Origin: Treponema sp. UBA4307
GTDB lineage: Bacteria > Spirochaetota > Spirochaetia > Treponematales > Treponemataceae
Assembly: GCA_002394685.1 (NCBI GenBank)
Contig: DGUP01000034.1
Location: forward strand, 1 to 26,474
Direction: 5' to 3'
DNA: 26,474 nucleotides
The notes beneath the pieces are model-generated. The model had not been told where the DNA came from and did not search any database. It saw only the letters and a list, made by a program, of their open reading frames with translations. Positions 1 through 7,060 of this stretch are shown here, one piece after another. Numbering within the stretch: position 1 is the first letter of the stretch; each line of letters starts with the position of its first letter. Both the position numbers and the translations under genes were made by a program.

Positions 1-172
1 GATTCACCGAACAGCTATGCTGTGAAGGCACCGCTCGCCTGCTTCACGCATTTTGTGCTTGTAATTATAAACGGTTGCCGCTTGCGCGGCAGCACAAAAT
101 GAGTGATTTCGCAAGCCGTTTCACTCCTTCGCGCCGTTTTTTGTAAAATATTAAGTTTTTAAAACTCGACAT
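1..172. repeat. Structured non-coding repeat element, left copy
   Basis: No gene lies in the first 208 bases. The stretch is instead a series of perfect inverted repeats: ACAGC/GCTGT at 11-15/19-23; GTGAAG/CTTCAC at 22-27/42-47; an 11-bp arm at 49-59 pairing with 91-101; and inside that a GCCGC/GCGGC hairpin at 77-81/86-90. An alternative pairing joins AAACGG 69-74 with CCGTTT 116-121. Positions 75-172 recur in inverted orientation at 26376-26474 with one substitution and one single-base indel. The element is GC-richer than its surroundings. The conserved inner edge reads ctcgacat, after which the two copies diverge at once, so 172 looks like a true boundary. The outer boundary may lie outside the window. 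It could be a dispersed REP/MITE-like repeat or a repeated structured RNA; the sequence does not decide. Confidence 0.85.
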
Positions 173-193
173 TCGGGCTATTTAAACTATAAA
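166..193 (+). promoter_or_regulatory. Possible promoter of the TPR gene
   Basis: TCGACA at 166-171 is followed after 16 bp by TATAAA at 188-193. The -35-like hexamer lies within the conserved inner edge of the repeat element and the -10 lies just outside it. The predicted start near 200 falls on the AAGGA ribosome site (197-201), so either the leader is very short or the true promoter is elsewhere. Confidence 0.3.
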
Positions 194-208
194 ATAAAGG
201 ATAAAATT

Positions 209-1240
209 ATGAAAAAAATTACGCTCTTATTTGTATTATTGTTTTCAACATTCATGCTTTTTGCAAAAGAACAGAAATACACTGTTGATGAATATGAAAC
301 AATGCTTAATCAGCAGGATTATGAAAATTTAATTATTAAAATCCAGGAAAAAAATGAAGAAGCATATTCTGTTTCAGATAATTTTTATCTCGGTTTAAGT
401 AATTATCTTTTAAGTAATAATGAAGAAGCTCAGCATTATTTTAAACTCGCTTTTGAAATGGATCCAGATTTTTATGATGCAGGCAGCTACCTTGCTTATT
501 CATATCTTTTAGATGGTAAGAATGAAGAAGCAAGGTACTGGTACGAACAATTAATAAAACTTGATTCAAAAAATCCTGTTGCTTATTCAATGCTTGTATA
601 TATTTACGAAGATCTTGGAAATTTAGAAGCAGCATATGAATATTCATATAAATATTATCAGCTTGTAAAAGACAGTAATTCTCTCAGTCAGCTTTCCTAT
701 GTTCTTTTTGAAATGAAAAAATATGATGAGGCTAAAACTTATATCAAAAAATATTTAAAGAAAGAACCTGACTCTTACACAATGACTTCGTTTATGATTT
801 ATATTCTCACAATGAGTGGTGATTACAAGCAGGCTGAAAAATATAAAAAACAGCTTAGAAATATATGGAAAAATTCTGCTGATCCAGAAATCCTTAAAGA
901 AAAATACTTCCAGATTTATGATTTTGAATATGAAGGTCTTAACCTTTACATTTTTGAAAAAATCGATATGTCAGGAGAATATTATTATCCTTTGACTTGT
1001 TATGTATACAAAGATGAAAATCCAATTAAATCAATTAATATTGAATACGATTTTATAACAAAGGATTTTGGAACTCCATATTTTTTAGGCGTGAATGAAT
1101 TTGATACAAAAGTTCACTCAACCATTCAGGGCTTTAGCAAATGTCCTTCACTGGAAGAATTCATTGAATATATTAAACTTGTTCTTGATGAAAACGTTGA
1201 ATCAGTAGCAAGCAGTCAACCCGTTGACATTCAGGAATAA
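209..1240 (+). CDS. Exported TPR-repeat protein
   Basis: This 343-residue protein begins with a signal peptide: KK, then a hydrophobic run, then a likely signal-peptidase I site after LFA near residue 19. There is no lipobox cysteine, so a periplasmic location is likely. Residues ~55-220 form several tetratricopeptide repeats, seen as spaced A/G-Y-x(n)-G-x-x-x-E-A patterns such as LLSNNEEAQHYFKLA, LLDGKNEEARYWYEQL and EMKKYDEAKTYIKKYL. TPRs build a protein-binding solenoid. The C-terminal ~120 residues are not recognised. The ATG is preceded by AAGGA at 197-201. The gene stands alone between the left repeat and a convergent acetyltransferase gene 15 bp away. The specific partner and function cannot be read from the sequence. 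Confidence 0.85.
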   Translation: MKKITLLFVLLFSTFMLFAKEQKYTVDEYETMLNQQDYENLIIKIQEKNEEAYSVSDNFYLGLSNYLLSNNEEAQHYFKLAFEMDPDFYDAGSYLAYSYLLDGKNEEARYWYEQLIKLDSKNPVAYSMLVYIYEDLGNLEAAYEYSYKYYQLVKDSNSLSQLSYVLFEMKKYDEAKTYIKKYLKKEPDSYTMTSFMIYILTMSGDYKQAEKYKKQLRNIWKNSADPEILKEKYFQIYDFEYEGLNLYIFEKIDMSGEYYYPLTCYVYKDENPIKSINIEYDFITKDFGTPYFLGVNEFDTKVHSTIQGFSKCPSLEEFIEYIKLVLDENVESVASSQPVDIQE

Positions 1241-1255
1241 TTCTTAAAACTGATT

Positions 1256-1909
1256 TTATTTATTTGCATAAATGAATATCTCCCATCTGTCCTGAAGTGA
1301 ACCATTCTTTTCGTTTACAACTTTTGTGAGTTTTCGCTTCAGGCCTGCTCTGTCATAAAAGCCGTAATTACATTCTGTATCTGTGTGAAGAAAAAAAGTT
1401 TCAAGATGATGGGATTTAAGTTTTTCTTTGTAGAATTCCATCATTAGTTTTCCAGTGCCCTGACCTCTGACTTTTGAATCGTTTACAAAAAGAATTAGTT
1501 CGGAATCAAAAGTACAAGGGAGTTCTTTTTCCTGAAGATTACATTCCTTAAAAAAAGTTTTCCAGGCTTTAACCTGATATGTGAAATCTTTGACAAAAAA
1601 AATTGGAAGTGCATTAAAAAATGCTTTTAGAAAATATATGTTTTTTTTAACAAAAGAAATTTTGTCTGATGATTTGATTTTGTTTTTTGATAGTTCACGC
1701 CAGGCAGTTATTCCAATAATTTCTTTTCCAGAACAGAGTGTCCAGGCATAATCTGAATGTGACAGGCAGTAATATAAATAAGCCCTGCCGAATTTATCTG
1801 CAGTTTTCTGGTGCTTTATATTGTTTCCAAATCCCCAGAGAGAGTTTAAAATTTCAGAAATTTTTTTTCCGTGAGTTGAATTGAATTTTTCAAAATAAAA
1901 AGGTTCCAT
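1256..1909 (-). CDS. GNAT-family N-acetyltransferase
   Basis: This 217-residue protein has the GNAT acyl-CoA-binding signature in its C-terminal half: a beta strand (SELILFVNDSKV) followed by the pyrophosphate-binding loop RGQGTG, then an amphipathic helix. The later FYDRAGLKR corresponds to the GNAT C-terminal motif. It is expected to transfer an acetyl group from acetyl-CoA; the substrate is unknown. The N-terminal ~120 residues are variable, basic and rich in aromatic residues. The gene lies downstream of guaA on the same strand, separated by the guaA terminator hairpin, so expression may depend on read-through or on a weak promoter within that short gap. No strong Shine-Dalgarno is visible. 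It converges with the TPR gene with only 15 bp between stops. Confidence 0.8.
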   Translation of the reverse strand: MEPFYFEKFNSTHGKKISEILNSLWGFGNNIKHQKTADKFGRAYLYYCLSHSDYAWTLCSGKEIIGITAWRELSKNKIKSSDKISFVKKNIYFLKAFFNALPIFFVKDFTYQVKAWKTFFKECNLQEKELPCTFDSELILFVNDSKVRGQGTGKLMMEFYKEKLKSHHLETFFLHTDTECNYGFYDRAGLKRKLTKVVNEKNGSLQDRWEIFIYANK

Positions 1910-1925
1910 TGTTTAACCAAAATTA

Positions 1926-1958
1926 ATTTCTTCCCCGAATAAAAATCAGGGAAGAAAT
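1926..1958 (-). terminator. Hairpin terminator after guaA
   Basis: Perfect 10-bp arms, ATTTCTTCCC at 1926-1935 and GGGAAGAAAT at 1949-1958, follow the guaA stop within 15 bases. On the minus strand the stem is followed by TTAATTTTGG, a weak U-tract. The opposite side also has a T-run, so it may act in both directions. Confidence 0.65.
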
Positions 1959-1970
1959 CATTGTTTTTTA

Positions 1971-3851
1971 TTACTCCCAGCCAAATGTTGCAGGAGGTTT
2001 GTTGCTCAAGTCGTAATAAACGGCATCAACAAATCCCAGTTTTGAAATATCCTCAACAACCTGATGAAGAAGATCTGTGTCCAGCCAGGCAAAACGTGCT
2101 GTCATTACATCTTCTGAACATACAGGACGAAGCACAATAGAAGTGTGATCCTTTTGTGAAGCATAAGGAATCGTAATTGTCAGATGCTGGAAGATTTTTG
2201 AATACCATCCGCTTTTGTGAAGAGCCTGAATCATAATGTTGTCACATTCTCTCAGCTGATCAAGACGGCCTTTGTCACAGTAGCCTTCCTGCAAAGAAAA
2301 ATCTTCATCCTTCAAATTTTCATTTTGCCAGAGTTTGATAATTGTTCTGTTAATGTAACTTGAAGAGTTTGTAATCTGACTGGAAGCCTGTTCAAGTTTT
2401 TCCCACTTTTTTGGTAAATGGAAAAAGCCTTTTTCTTCCCCTGCAAAAGTAAGAACACATGGGAATCTGTAGGTTCTGAAATCTCCCTGAACACCAACTG
2501 ATCGAACAGGAATAACAGTCTTCTTTAAATCCTTAGAACAGTTTTCGCAGAACATATTCAGCTTAATGTTTTCTGCTTCAGTTTTTGCCTTTTCAAATTC
2601 CTCTTTGTCTTTTTCAGAGAAACTTCCATCTGTGCAGAGAACATTAATGCTTAAGCCAGGTCCCGGGAATGGATGGCGCATTATAAGTTCATCAGAAAGA
2701 CCAATTTTTTTGCCGATGGAACGGACTTCATCCTTGTACAAATCTTTAAGAGGTTCAATGATAAGCCCCTGTGCAATAAGTTTTTGAATTCCTTCAACAC
2801 GGTTATGATGGGTTTTGATTACATGAGAATTTTTTGTTCCACCAGATTCAATAATATCCGGATAAAGGGTACCCTGTGCCAGCATCCATTTTGATTCATC
2901 AAGTTTCTGTCTGGCAACAACTTCATCCCTTACCTTAATAAAGTTTTCTCCAACTGCCATTCTTTTTTTCTGTGGATCAGTAAGATGGTAAACGGCCTTA
3001 AGAAAACTTTCGCTGGCATCTTCAACAATAAAATTATTAAATCCATGTGCCTTGTATGCTTTTTCTACATTTGCACTTTCATTTTTGCGCATAAAGCCGT
3101 TGTCAATATGGAGACCAAGAACTCTGTCCTGACCAAGTGCTTTATTAAGAAGGGCAAAGGCAACAGTTGAATCAACTCCGCCACTAAGGAAGAGAAGAAC
3201 ATTTTTATCTCCTGCATCCTTTTTAATGCTCTCAAGAATATGATTCAGAACTGTATCTTCATCCCAGTTTTTCTGCATCTTACAAATGCTGGCAAAGTTC
3301 TGAAAAATTTTATTTCCTTCAGGAGTATCCTTAACTTCACAGTGGCACTGAAGTGAAAAGCGCATAAGTTCAAGATTCTGAACAGCTGCAAAAGGACAAT
3401 CTTTTGTGCTGCCGATTACTTCAAATCCTGGACCTAAAGAAAGAACGCCGTCCTGATGACTCATCCAGACCTGGGTAGAAGAATTTACTCCTTCAAGAAG
3501 AGGGGAAGATTTGCCGGCTTCATTTTTTACAAGTTCTGCAATTCCAAATTCTCCCACATCAGCTTTTCCCACTGTTCCGCCGTAACTTTTTGCCATAAGC
3601 TGATGACCGTAGCAAAGACCTAAAATCGGTACATTAAGTTTTAAAATATCAGAATTGAATTCAGGAACATCCTTATCGTAAACAGAGGCAGGACCTCCAC
3701 TCAAAACAATACCCTTTGCACCTTTAAGACTATCTGTGTCAGCAGAAGGAAGGGCAATTTCTGAGTAGTAACCCATCATACGGAATCTCTTTGCAATAAG
3801 ATGAGCGTACTGGCTTCCAAAATCAAGAACTACAATTTTTTCACGTTCCAT
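1971..3851 (-). CDS. guaA: GMP synthase (glutamine-hydrolysing), long two-dimerisation-domain form
   Basis: GuaA converts XMP, glutamine and ATP to GMP in de novo guanine nucleotide synthesis. Residues 1-190 are a class I glutamine amidotransferase with nucleophile Cys80 in GLCYGH and His170/Glu172. The latter pair sits in an unusual QCHCE context where the family normally has FHPE. The ATP-pyrophosphatase domain follows, with the P-loop SGGVDS at 223-228. The core continues through HPFPGPGL (393-400) and ends with SNKPPATFGWE, the typical C terminus. The protein is 626 residues against about 515-525 for ordinary bacterial GuaA. The extra ~100 residues lie between the PVRSVGVQGD segment (448-457) and the final dimerisation unit starting near 529. 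This is the same arrangement as the extra D1 subdomain of human GMPS. AAGGAG precedes the ATG. The gene follows pyrG after a terminator. Confidence 0.97.
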   Translation of the reverse strand: MEREKIVVLDFGSQYAHLIAKRFRMMGYYSEIALPSADTDSLKGAKGIVLSGGPASVYDKDVPEFNSDILKLNVPILGLCYGHQLMAKSYGGTVGKADVGEFGIAELVKNEAGKSSPLLEGVNSSTQVWMSHQDGVLSLGPGFEVIGSTKDCPFAAVQNLELMRFSLQCHCEVKDTPEGNKIFQNFASICKMQKNWDEDTVLNHILESIKKDAGDKNVLLFLSGGVDSTVAFALLNKALGQDRVLGLHIDNGFMRKNESANVEKAYKAHGFNNFIVEDASESFLKAVYHLTDPQKKRMAVGENFIKVRDEVVARQKLDESKWMLAQGTLYPDIIESGGTKNSHVIKTHHNRVEGIQKLIAQGLIIEPLKDLYKDEVRSIGKKIGLSDELIMRHPFPGPGLSINVLCTDGSFSEKDKEEFEKAKTEAENIKLNMFCENCSKDLKKTVIPVRSVGVQGDFRTYRFPCVLTFAGEEKGFFHLPKKWEKLEQASSQITNSSSYINRTIIKLWQNENLKDEDFSLQEGYCDKGRLDQLRECDNIMIQALHKSGWYSKIFQHLTITIPYASQKDHTSIVLRPVCSEDVMTARFAWLDTDLLHQVVEDISKLGFVDAVYYDLSNKPPATFGWE

Positions 3852-3905
3852 AAATTCAATACTCCTTAAAAAATTTGAATAAGTTTAATATAAAATAAAA
3901 AAAAT

Positions 3906-3934
3906 TGCCATGAGAACACAAGGAACCCATGGCA
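3906..3934 (-). terminator. Rho-independent terminator after pyrG
   Basis: TGCCATG at 3906-3912 pairs perfectly with CATGGCA at 3928-3934. On the minus strand the stem is followed directly by ATTTTTTTTATTTTA, a strong U-tract. It begins within ten bases of the pyrG stop codon and separates pyrG from guaA. The plus side also has a T-rich tail. Confidence 0.85.
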
Positions 3935-3939
3935 CAATT

Positions 3940-5541
3940 TTATTTTTTATTTTCACAAGATGCTTTTATAAAATCCCTGAAAAGAGGGCCTGCCTTGTTT
4001 GGACGGCTCTTAAATTCAGGATGGAACTGACCCGCAACCATCCAGGGATGATCCGGTACTTCGCAGACTTCAACTAAATCTCTTTCTGGATTTATCCCTG
4101 CAATAATCAAGCCTCCGGCCTTAAGCTCCTCACGGTACTTATTGTTAAATTCATATCTGTGGCGGTGGCGTTCCCAGATAACAGGCTGGCCGTATGCCTT
4201 TTCCGTTAAGGTTCCTGGAGTAACCTGACACTGGAATTTTCCAAGACGCAGGGTACCACCAAGAATTTTCCCGTTCTGGTCAGGCATTAAGTCAATAACA
4301 GGATGACTTGTTTCCGGATTAATTTCTGTAGAATGAGCATCTGTCCAGCCAAGAACATTTCTTGCGTATTCAATTACAAGAATCTGCATTCCCAGACAGA
4401 TTCCCAGATATGGAACCTTATGTGTACGGGCATATTTTGCAGCAAGAATCATACCTTCAATTCCACGGCTGCCAAATCCTCCCGGCACAATTATTCCGTC
4501 AGCGTTTTTCAGTTTTTCCTCAGCACTCTTATCATCTGTAATATTTTCTGAATCAATCCAGTCAATTACAACTTCTGCTTCATTAGCAATACCGCCATGT
4601 GTCAGGCTTTCTACTACTGAAAGATAAGCGTCGTGGAGTTCAACATATTTTCCAACCAGAGCAATATTAACTTTACGCTTTGGATTTTCAAAAGTGTGAA
4701 CCATCTGAGCCCATTCTTCAAGATGTGTTTCCTTTCCTTCAATATGGAGGATTTTGCAAACTGCATTTCCCAGCCCTTCTTCTTCCAGTGTAAGAGGAAC
4801 TTCGTAAATTGATTTAGCATTCTTGTTCTGGATTACGCAGTCTACATCAACATTGCAGAATTGGGCCAGCTTTTCACAGGTTGCCTGATTTATATCAACT
4901 TCTGTTCTCAGCATAAGAATGTCCGGCTGAATACCAAGTTCCTGCAGTTCCTTAACCGAATGCTGGGTAGGTTTTGTCTTAAGTTCACCGGCCTTTTTAA
5001 GATAAGGAATAAGGGTAAGGTGAATGTAGCAGCAGTTTTCTTCCCCAACTTCGTATTTAAGTTCACGGATACATTCAATAAATGGAAGGGATTCAATATC
5101 GCCTACAGTTCCGCCGATTTCAGTAATGATAATATCCGGATTCTGTTCCTTTGTAGAAAGAAGCATTCTTCTTTTGATTTCTTCCGTAACATTTGGAATT
5201 ACCTGAACAGTGCCTCCGTGATATTTTCCTTCACGCTCATTATTAAGGACAGAAAGGTATACTCTTCCTGCAGTAGTGTTTGAAGATTGTGAAAGAACTG
5301 CATCAGTAAAACGTTCGTAATGTCCAAGGTCAAGGTCTGTTTCTGCTCCATCATCAGTAACAAAAACTTCCCCGTGCTGAATAGGGTTCATTGTTCCCGG
5401 ATCAATGTTAAGATATGGGTCAAATTTTTGATTGATAACTTTCATTCCGCGGCTTTTTAAAATTAAACCAAGGGAAGCGGCTGCAATTCCTTTTCCCAAA
5501 CCACTAACAACACCACCAGTAATGAAAATATATTTTGCCAT
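3940..5541 (-). CDS. pyrG: CTP synthase
   Basis: PyrG aminates UTP to CTP using glutamine and ATP, the last step of pyrimidine nucleotide synthesis. The 533-residue length is typical. The N-terminal synthetase domain opens with ITGGVVSGLGKGI, the P-loop-like ATP site, followed by the conserved DPYLNIDPGTMNP and HGEVFVTDDGAETDLDLGHYERF-type region (residues 41-78). The C-terminal class I amidotransferase domain has nucleophile Cys382 in GICLGMQ, the PGGFGSRG oxyanion strand (353-360) and a normal FHPE catalytic pair near the end. The ATG is preceded by GGAG, and just upstream lies an 8-bp hairpin (5556-5578). A strong terminator follows. Together with guaA it forms a nucleotide-synthesis pair, though the terminator suggests separate transcripts. 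Confidence 0.98.
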   Translation of the reverse strand: MAKYIFITGGVVSGLGKGIAAASLGLILKSRGMKVINQKFDPYLNIDPGTMNPIQHGEVFVTDDGAETDLDLGHYERFTDAVLSQSSNTTAGRVYLSVLNNEREGKYHGGTVQVIPNVTEEIKRRMLLSTKEQNPDIIITEIGGTVGDIESLPFIECIRELKYEVGEENCCYIHLTLIPYLKKAGELKTKPTQHSVKELQELGIQPDILMLRTEVDINQATCEKLAQFCNVDVDCVIQNKNAKSIYEVPLTLEEEGLGNAVCKILHIEGKETHLEEWAQMVHTFENPKRKVNIALVGKYVELHDAYLSVVESLTHGGIANEAEVVIDWIDSENITDDKSAEEKLKNADGIIVPGGFGSRGIEGMILAAKYARTHKVPYLGICLGMQILVIEYARNVLGWTDAHSTEINPETSHPVIDLMPDQNGKILGGTLRLGKFQCQVTPGTLTEKAYGQPVIWERHRHRYEFNNKYREELKAGGLIIAGINPERDLVEVCEVPDHPWMVAGQFHPEFKSRPNKAGPLFRDFIKASCENKK

Positions 5542-5555
5542 ATAGAAACTCCACT

Positions 5556-5578
5556 TGAACTGAATAAGCGTCAGTTCA
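5556..5578 (-). other. Perfect 8-bp hairpin in the pyrG leader
   Basis: TGAACTGA (5556-5563) and TCAGTTCA (5571-5578) are perfect inverted arms with a 7-base loop. It lies between the stop of the YihY-like gene and the GGAG ribosome site of pyrG. There is no U-run, so it is not an obvious terminator. It could end or protect the upstream message, or influence pyrG translation. No function is assigned. Confidence 0.5.
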
Positions 5579-5589
5579 CAACGCGCGGA

Positions 5590-6933
5590 TTATAATAAAT
5601 TATCGTTTATACGTCCATAAATTTTTGAAAAATAAGAACTGATTTTTGAAAGAGCCTTTTGGGATACCTTAAGGTTTTTATCAATCAGTTCATAAAAAGT
5701 TTCCTTATCAATTCTAAGAAGCTGAACATCAGTAACTGCTTTTGCTTCTTCCTTGCGGGAACTGTTTAAGAGACAGGCCTGCTCTCCGAAAAAATCTCCA
5801 GTGTCTTCGTATTCCACATTGTTTGGCTGCATTATTAAAACAGAACCTTTAATTATGTAGTAGACATAATCCTCTTTATCCCCCTGAAAATAAATGAATT
5901 CATCTTTCTTAAAGGAAACCGTTGAGCCCTTTTTTGAAATGAGGGAGGTTGGAGTTATAAAGAGAATGCGCTTCATTGTAGGAATGAGTCTTGTATCATC
6001 TCTTTCAGGTAAAACGTAAAGTTCAGATAAAAGCAGGGTATCAAAATACTGGTAAACAAAAAGAAACTCTGCAAAGTAAAGGAAAAACAAAAAGAAGAAC
6101 CACACTTCAAGAAGAAGAACAATGATTGTAGAAAGAGCTCCGTAAACAAAGTTGTAATTGTTTATGTTGATGAAATACCGCATGAGTTTCTGGAATGACC
6201 AGAAGACCAGTGTACAAAGTCCCGCAGAAAACATTGTAGGCAGAAGGGGAGGCTTGGACCTTGAGCCTTGTTTATAGAAGAAAAATACAACTGCAAAAAT
6301 GAAAACTACAGGTACTCCATTTACGATTATAGTAGAAAGGTTACTGGTGATGATTGGAAATTTCGTAAGAAGATCTGCAAAAACCGGTTGAGCCCGAACT
6401 GTTCTCAAGACAGAAATAAAGATGATTAAAAAGGCTGCAGAAATAATGAAGATTGCTTCCCCAATTAAAATAATACCCTGCTGCAGTAAAGGCTGTACTT
6501 CAACTTTTTCCTTAAAGATTGTCCGCAGGGAAGCCATGGACGAAGCAAAAAATCTTCTTGCCATAAAAAAGATTGTAATGATCATTACAATTTCTACGGA
6601 AGTAATCTTTGAAACGTTGAGCAGACTGTCAACCATTGATTCTATATTGAAGGCTTTGTCAAAGATGCCTGTTTTTGCCAGAAGTTCAGTTACTGCTTCA
6701 GGAGATGTATGCAGAATACGTACAACAATTGCAAAAATCAAAAAAACTACCGGGATAAAGCTGAAGAGAAATCCAAAAGCGCAGGAAGAGGCATAAGATA
6801 TTAAACCGTTGTCTGTGAAAAAGACCGTCGTCAGATAAATAGCCTGAGAGAAGGATCTGAATGTAATGTTGCCCATCTTTCGGATATTTTTGAGAGGTTT
6901 GTTTATAACCGGCTTTTTTCTTTTTTCACTCAT
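5590..6933 (-). CDS. YihY/BrkB-family membrane protein fused to a cyclic-nucleotide-binding domain
   Basis: Residues ~43-297 contain about six hydrophobic membrane segments (roughly 43-74, 108-129, 152-176, 201-221, 232-252, 264-296). The YihY/BrkB (former ribonuclease BN) pattern is present, including the GLISYASSCAFGFLFSFIPV segment of the first helix and the NNYNFVYGALSTII loop-helix. Residues ~330-447 form a cNMP-binding (CRP-like) beta roll: KKDEFIYFQGD, YYIIKGSV, then the phosphate-binding cassette GDFFGEQACLLNSSR with Arg393. The residues after the Arg are KEEAKA rather than the common R-S/T-A, so ligand preference is uncertain. The transport or structural role of YihY proteins is not settled. 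The fused domain suggests control by cAMP, cGMP or a similar ligand. It is on the same strand as asnS (128 bp upstream) and pyrG (48 bp downstream). Confidence 0.85.
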   Translation of the reverse strand: MSEKRKKPVINKPLKNIRKMGNITFRSFSQAIYLTTVFFTDNGLISYASSCAFGFLFSFIPVVFLIFAIVVRILHTSPEAVTELLAKTGIFDKAFNIESMVDSLLNVSKITSVEIVMIITIFFMARRFFASSMASLRTIFKEKVEVQPLLQQGIILIGEAIFIISAAFLIIFISVLRTVRAQPVFADLLTKFPIITSNLSTIIVNGVPVVFIFAVVFFFYKQGSRSKPPLLPTMFSAGLCTLVFWSFQKLMRYFININNYNFVYGALSTIIVLLLEVWFFFLFFLYFAEFLFVYQYFDTLLLSELYVLPERDDTRLIPTMKRILFITPTSLISKKGSTVSFKKDEFIYFQGDKEDYVYYIIKGSVLIMQPNNVEYEDTGDFFGEQACLLNSSRKEEAKAVTDVQLLRIDKETFYELIDKNLKVSQKALSKISSYFSKIYGRINDNLL

Positions 6934-6989
6934 ACTGCCTGTATTACTTTTAAAATTATTTTCTGATGATAAAAAAATGTCCAGTAATA

Positions 6990-7038
6990 GTTAACGCTAG
7001 TCAATTGCTTATGATTATAAACGATTGCTAGCGTTAAC
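6990..7038 (-). repeat. Long palindrome related to the end repeats, after asnS
   Basis: GTTAACGCTAG (6990-7000) and CTAGCGTTAAC (7028-7038) are perfect 11-bp arms. CAAT/ATTG (7002-7005/7024-7027) extends the stem with one bulged base. Positions 7006-7028 match 56-78 of the left-end repeat at 20 of 23 positions, including the string ATTATAAACG, so the loop belongs to the same family although the arms differ. It lies between asnS and the YihY-like gene. On the minus strand a T-run follows 12 bases later, so it may also work as an imperfect asnS terminator. Confidence 0.75.
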
Positions 7039-7060
7039 GGATATTTACAAATGTAGATTT

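Noticed and set aside
3852..3939. Purine riboswitch before guaA
   Set aside because: The gap is under 90 bp and is filled by the pyrG terminator; no purine aptamer core is visible.
4861..5283. 140-codon frame antisense to pyrG
   Set aside because: It lies entirely inside the conserved CTP synthase gene; composition is that of a reversed coding strand.
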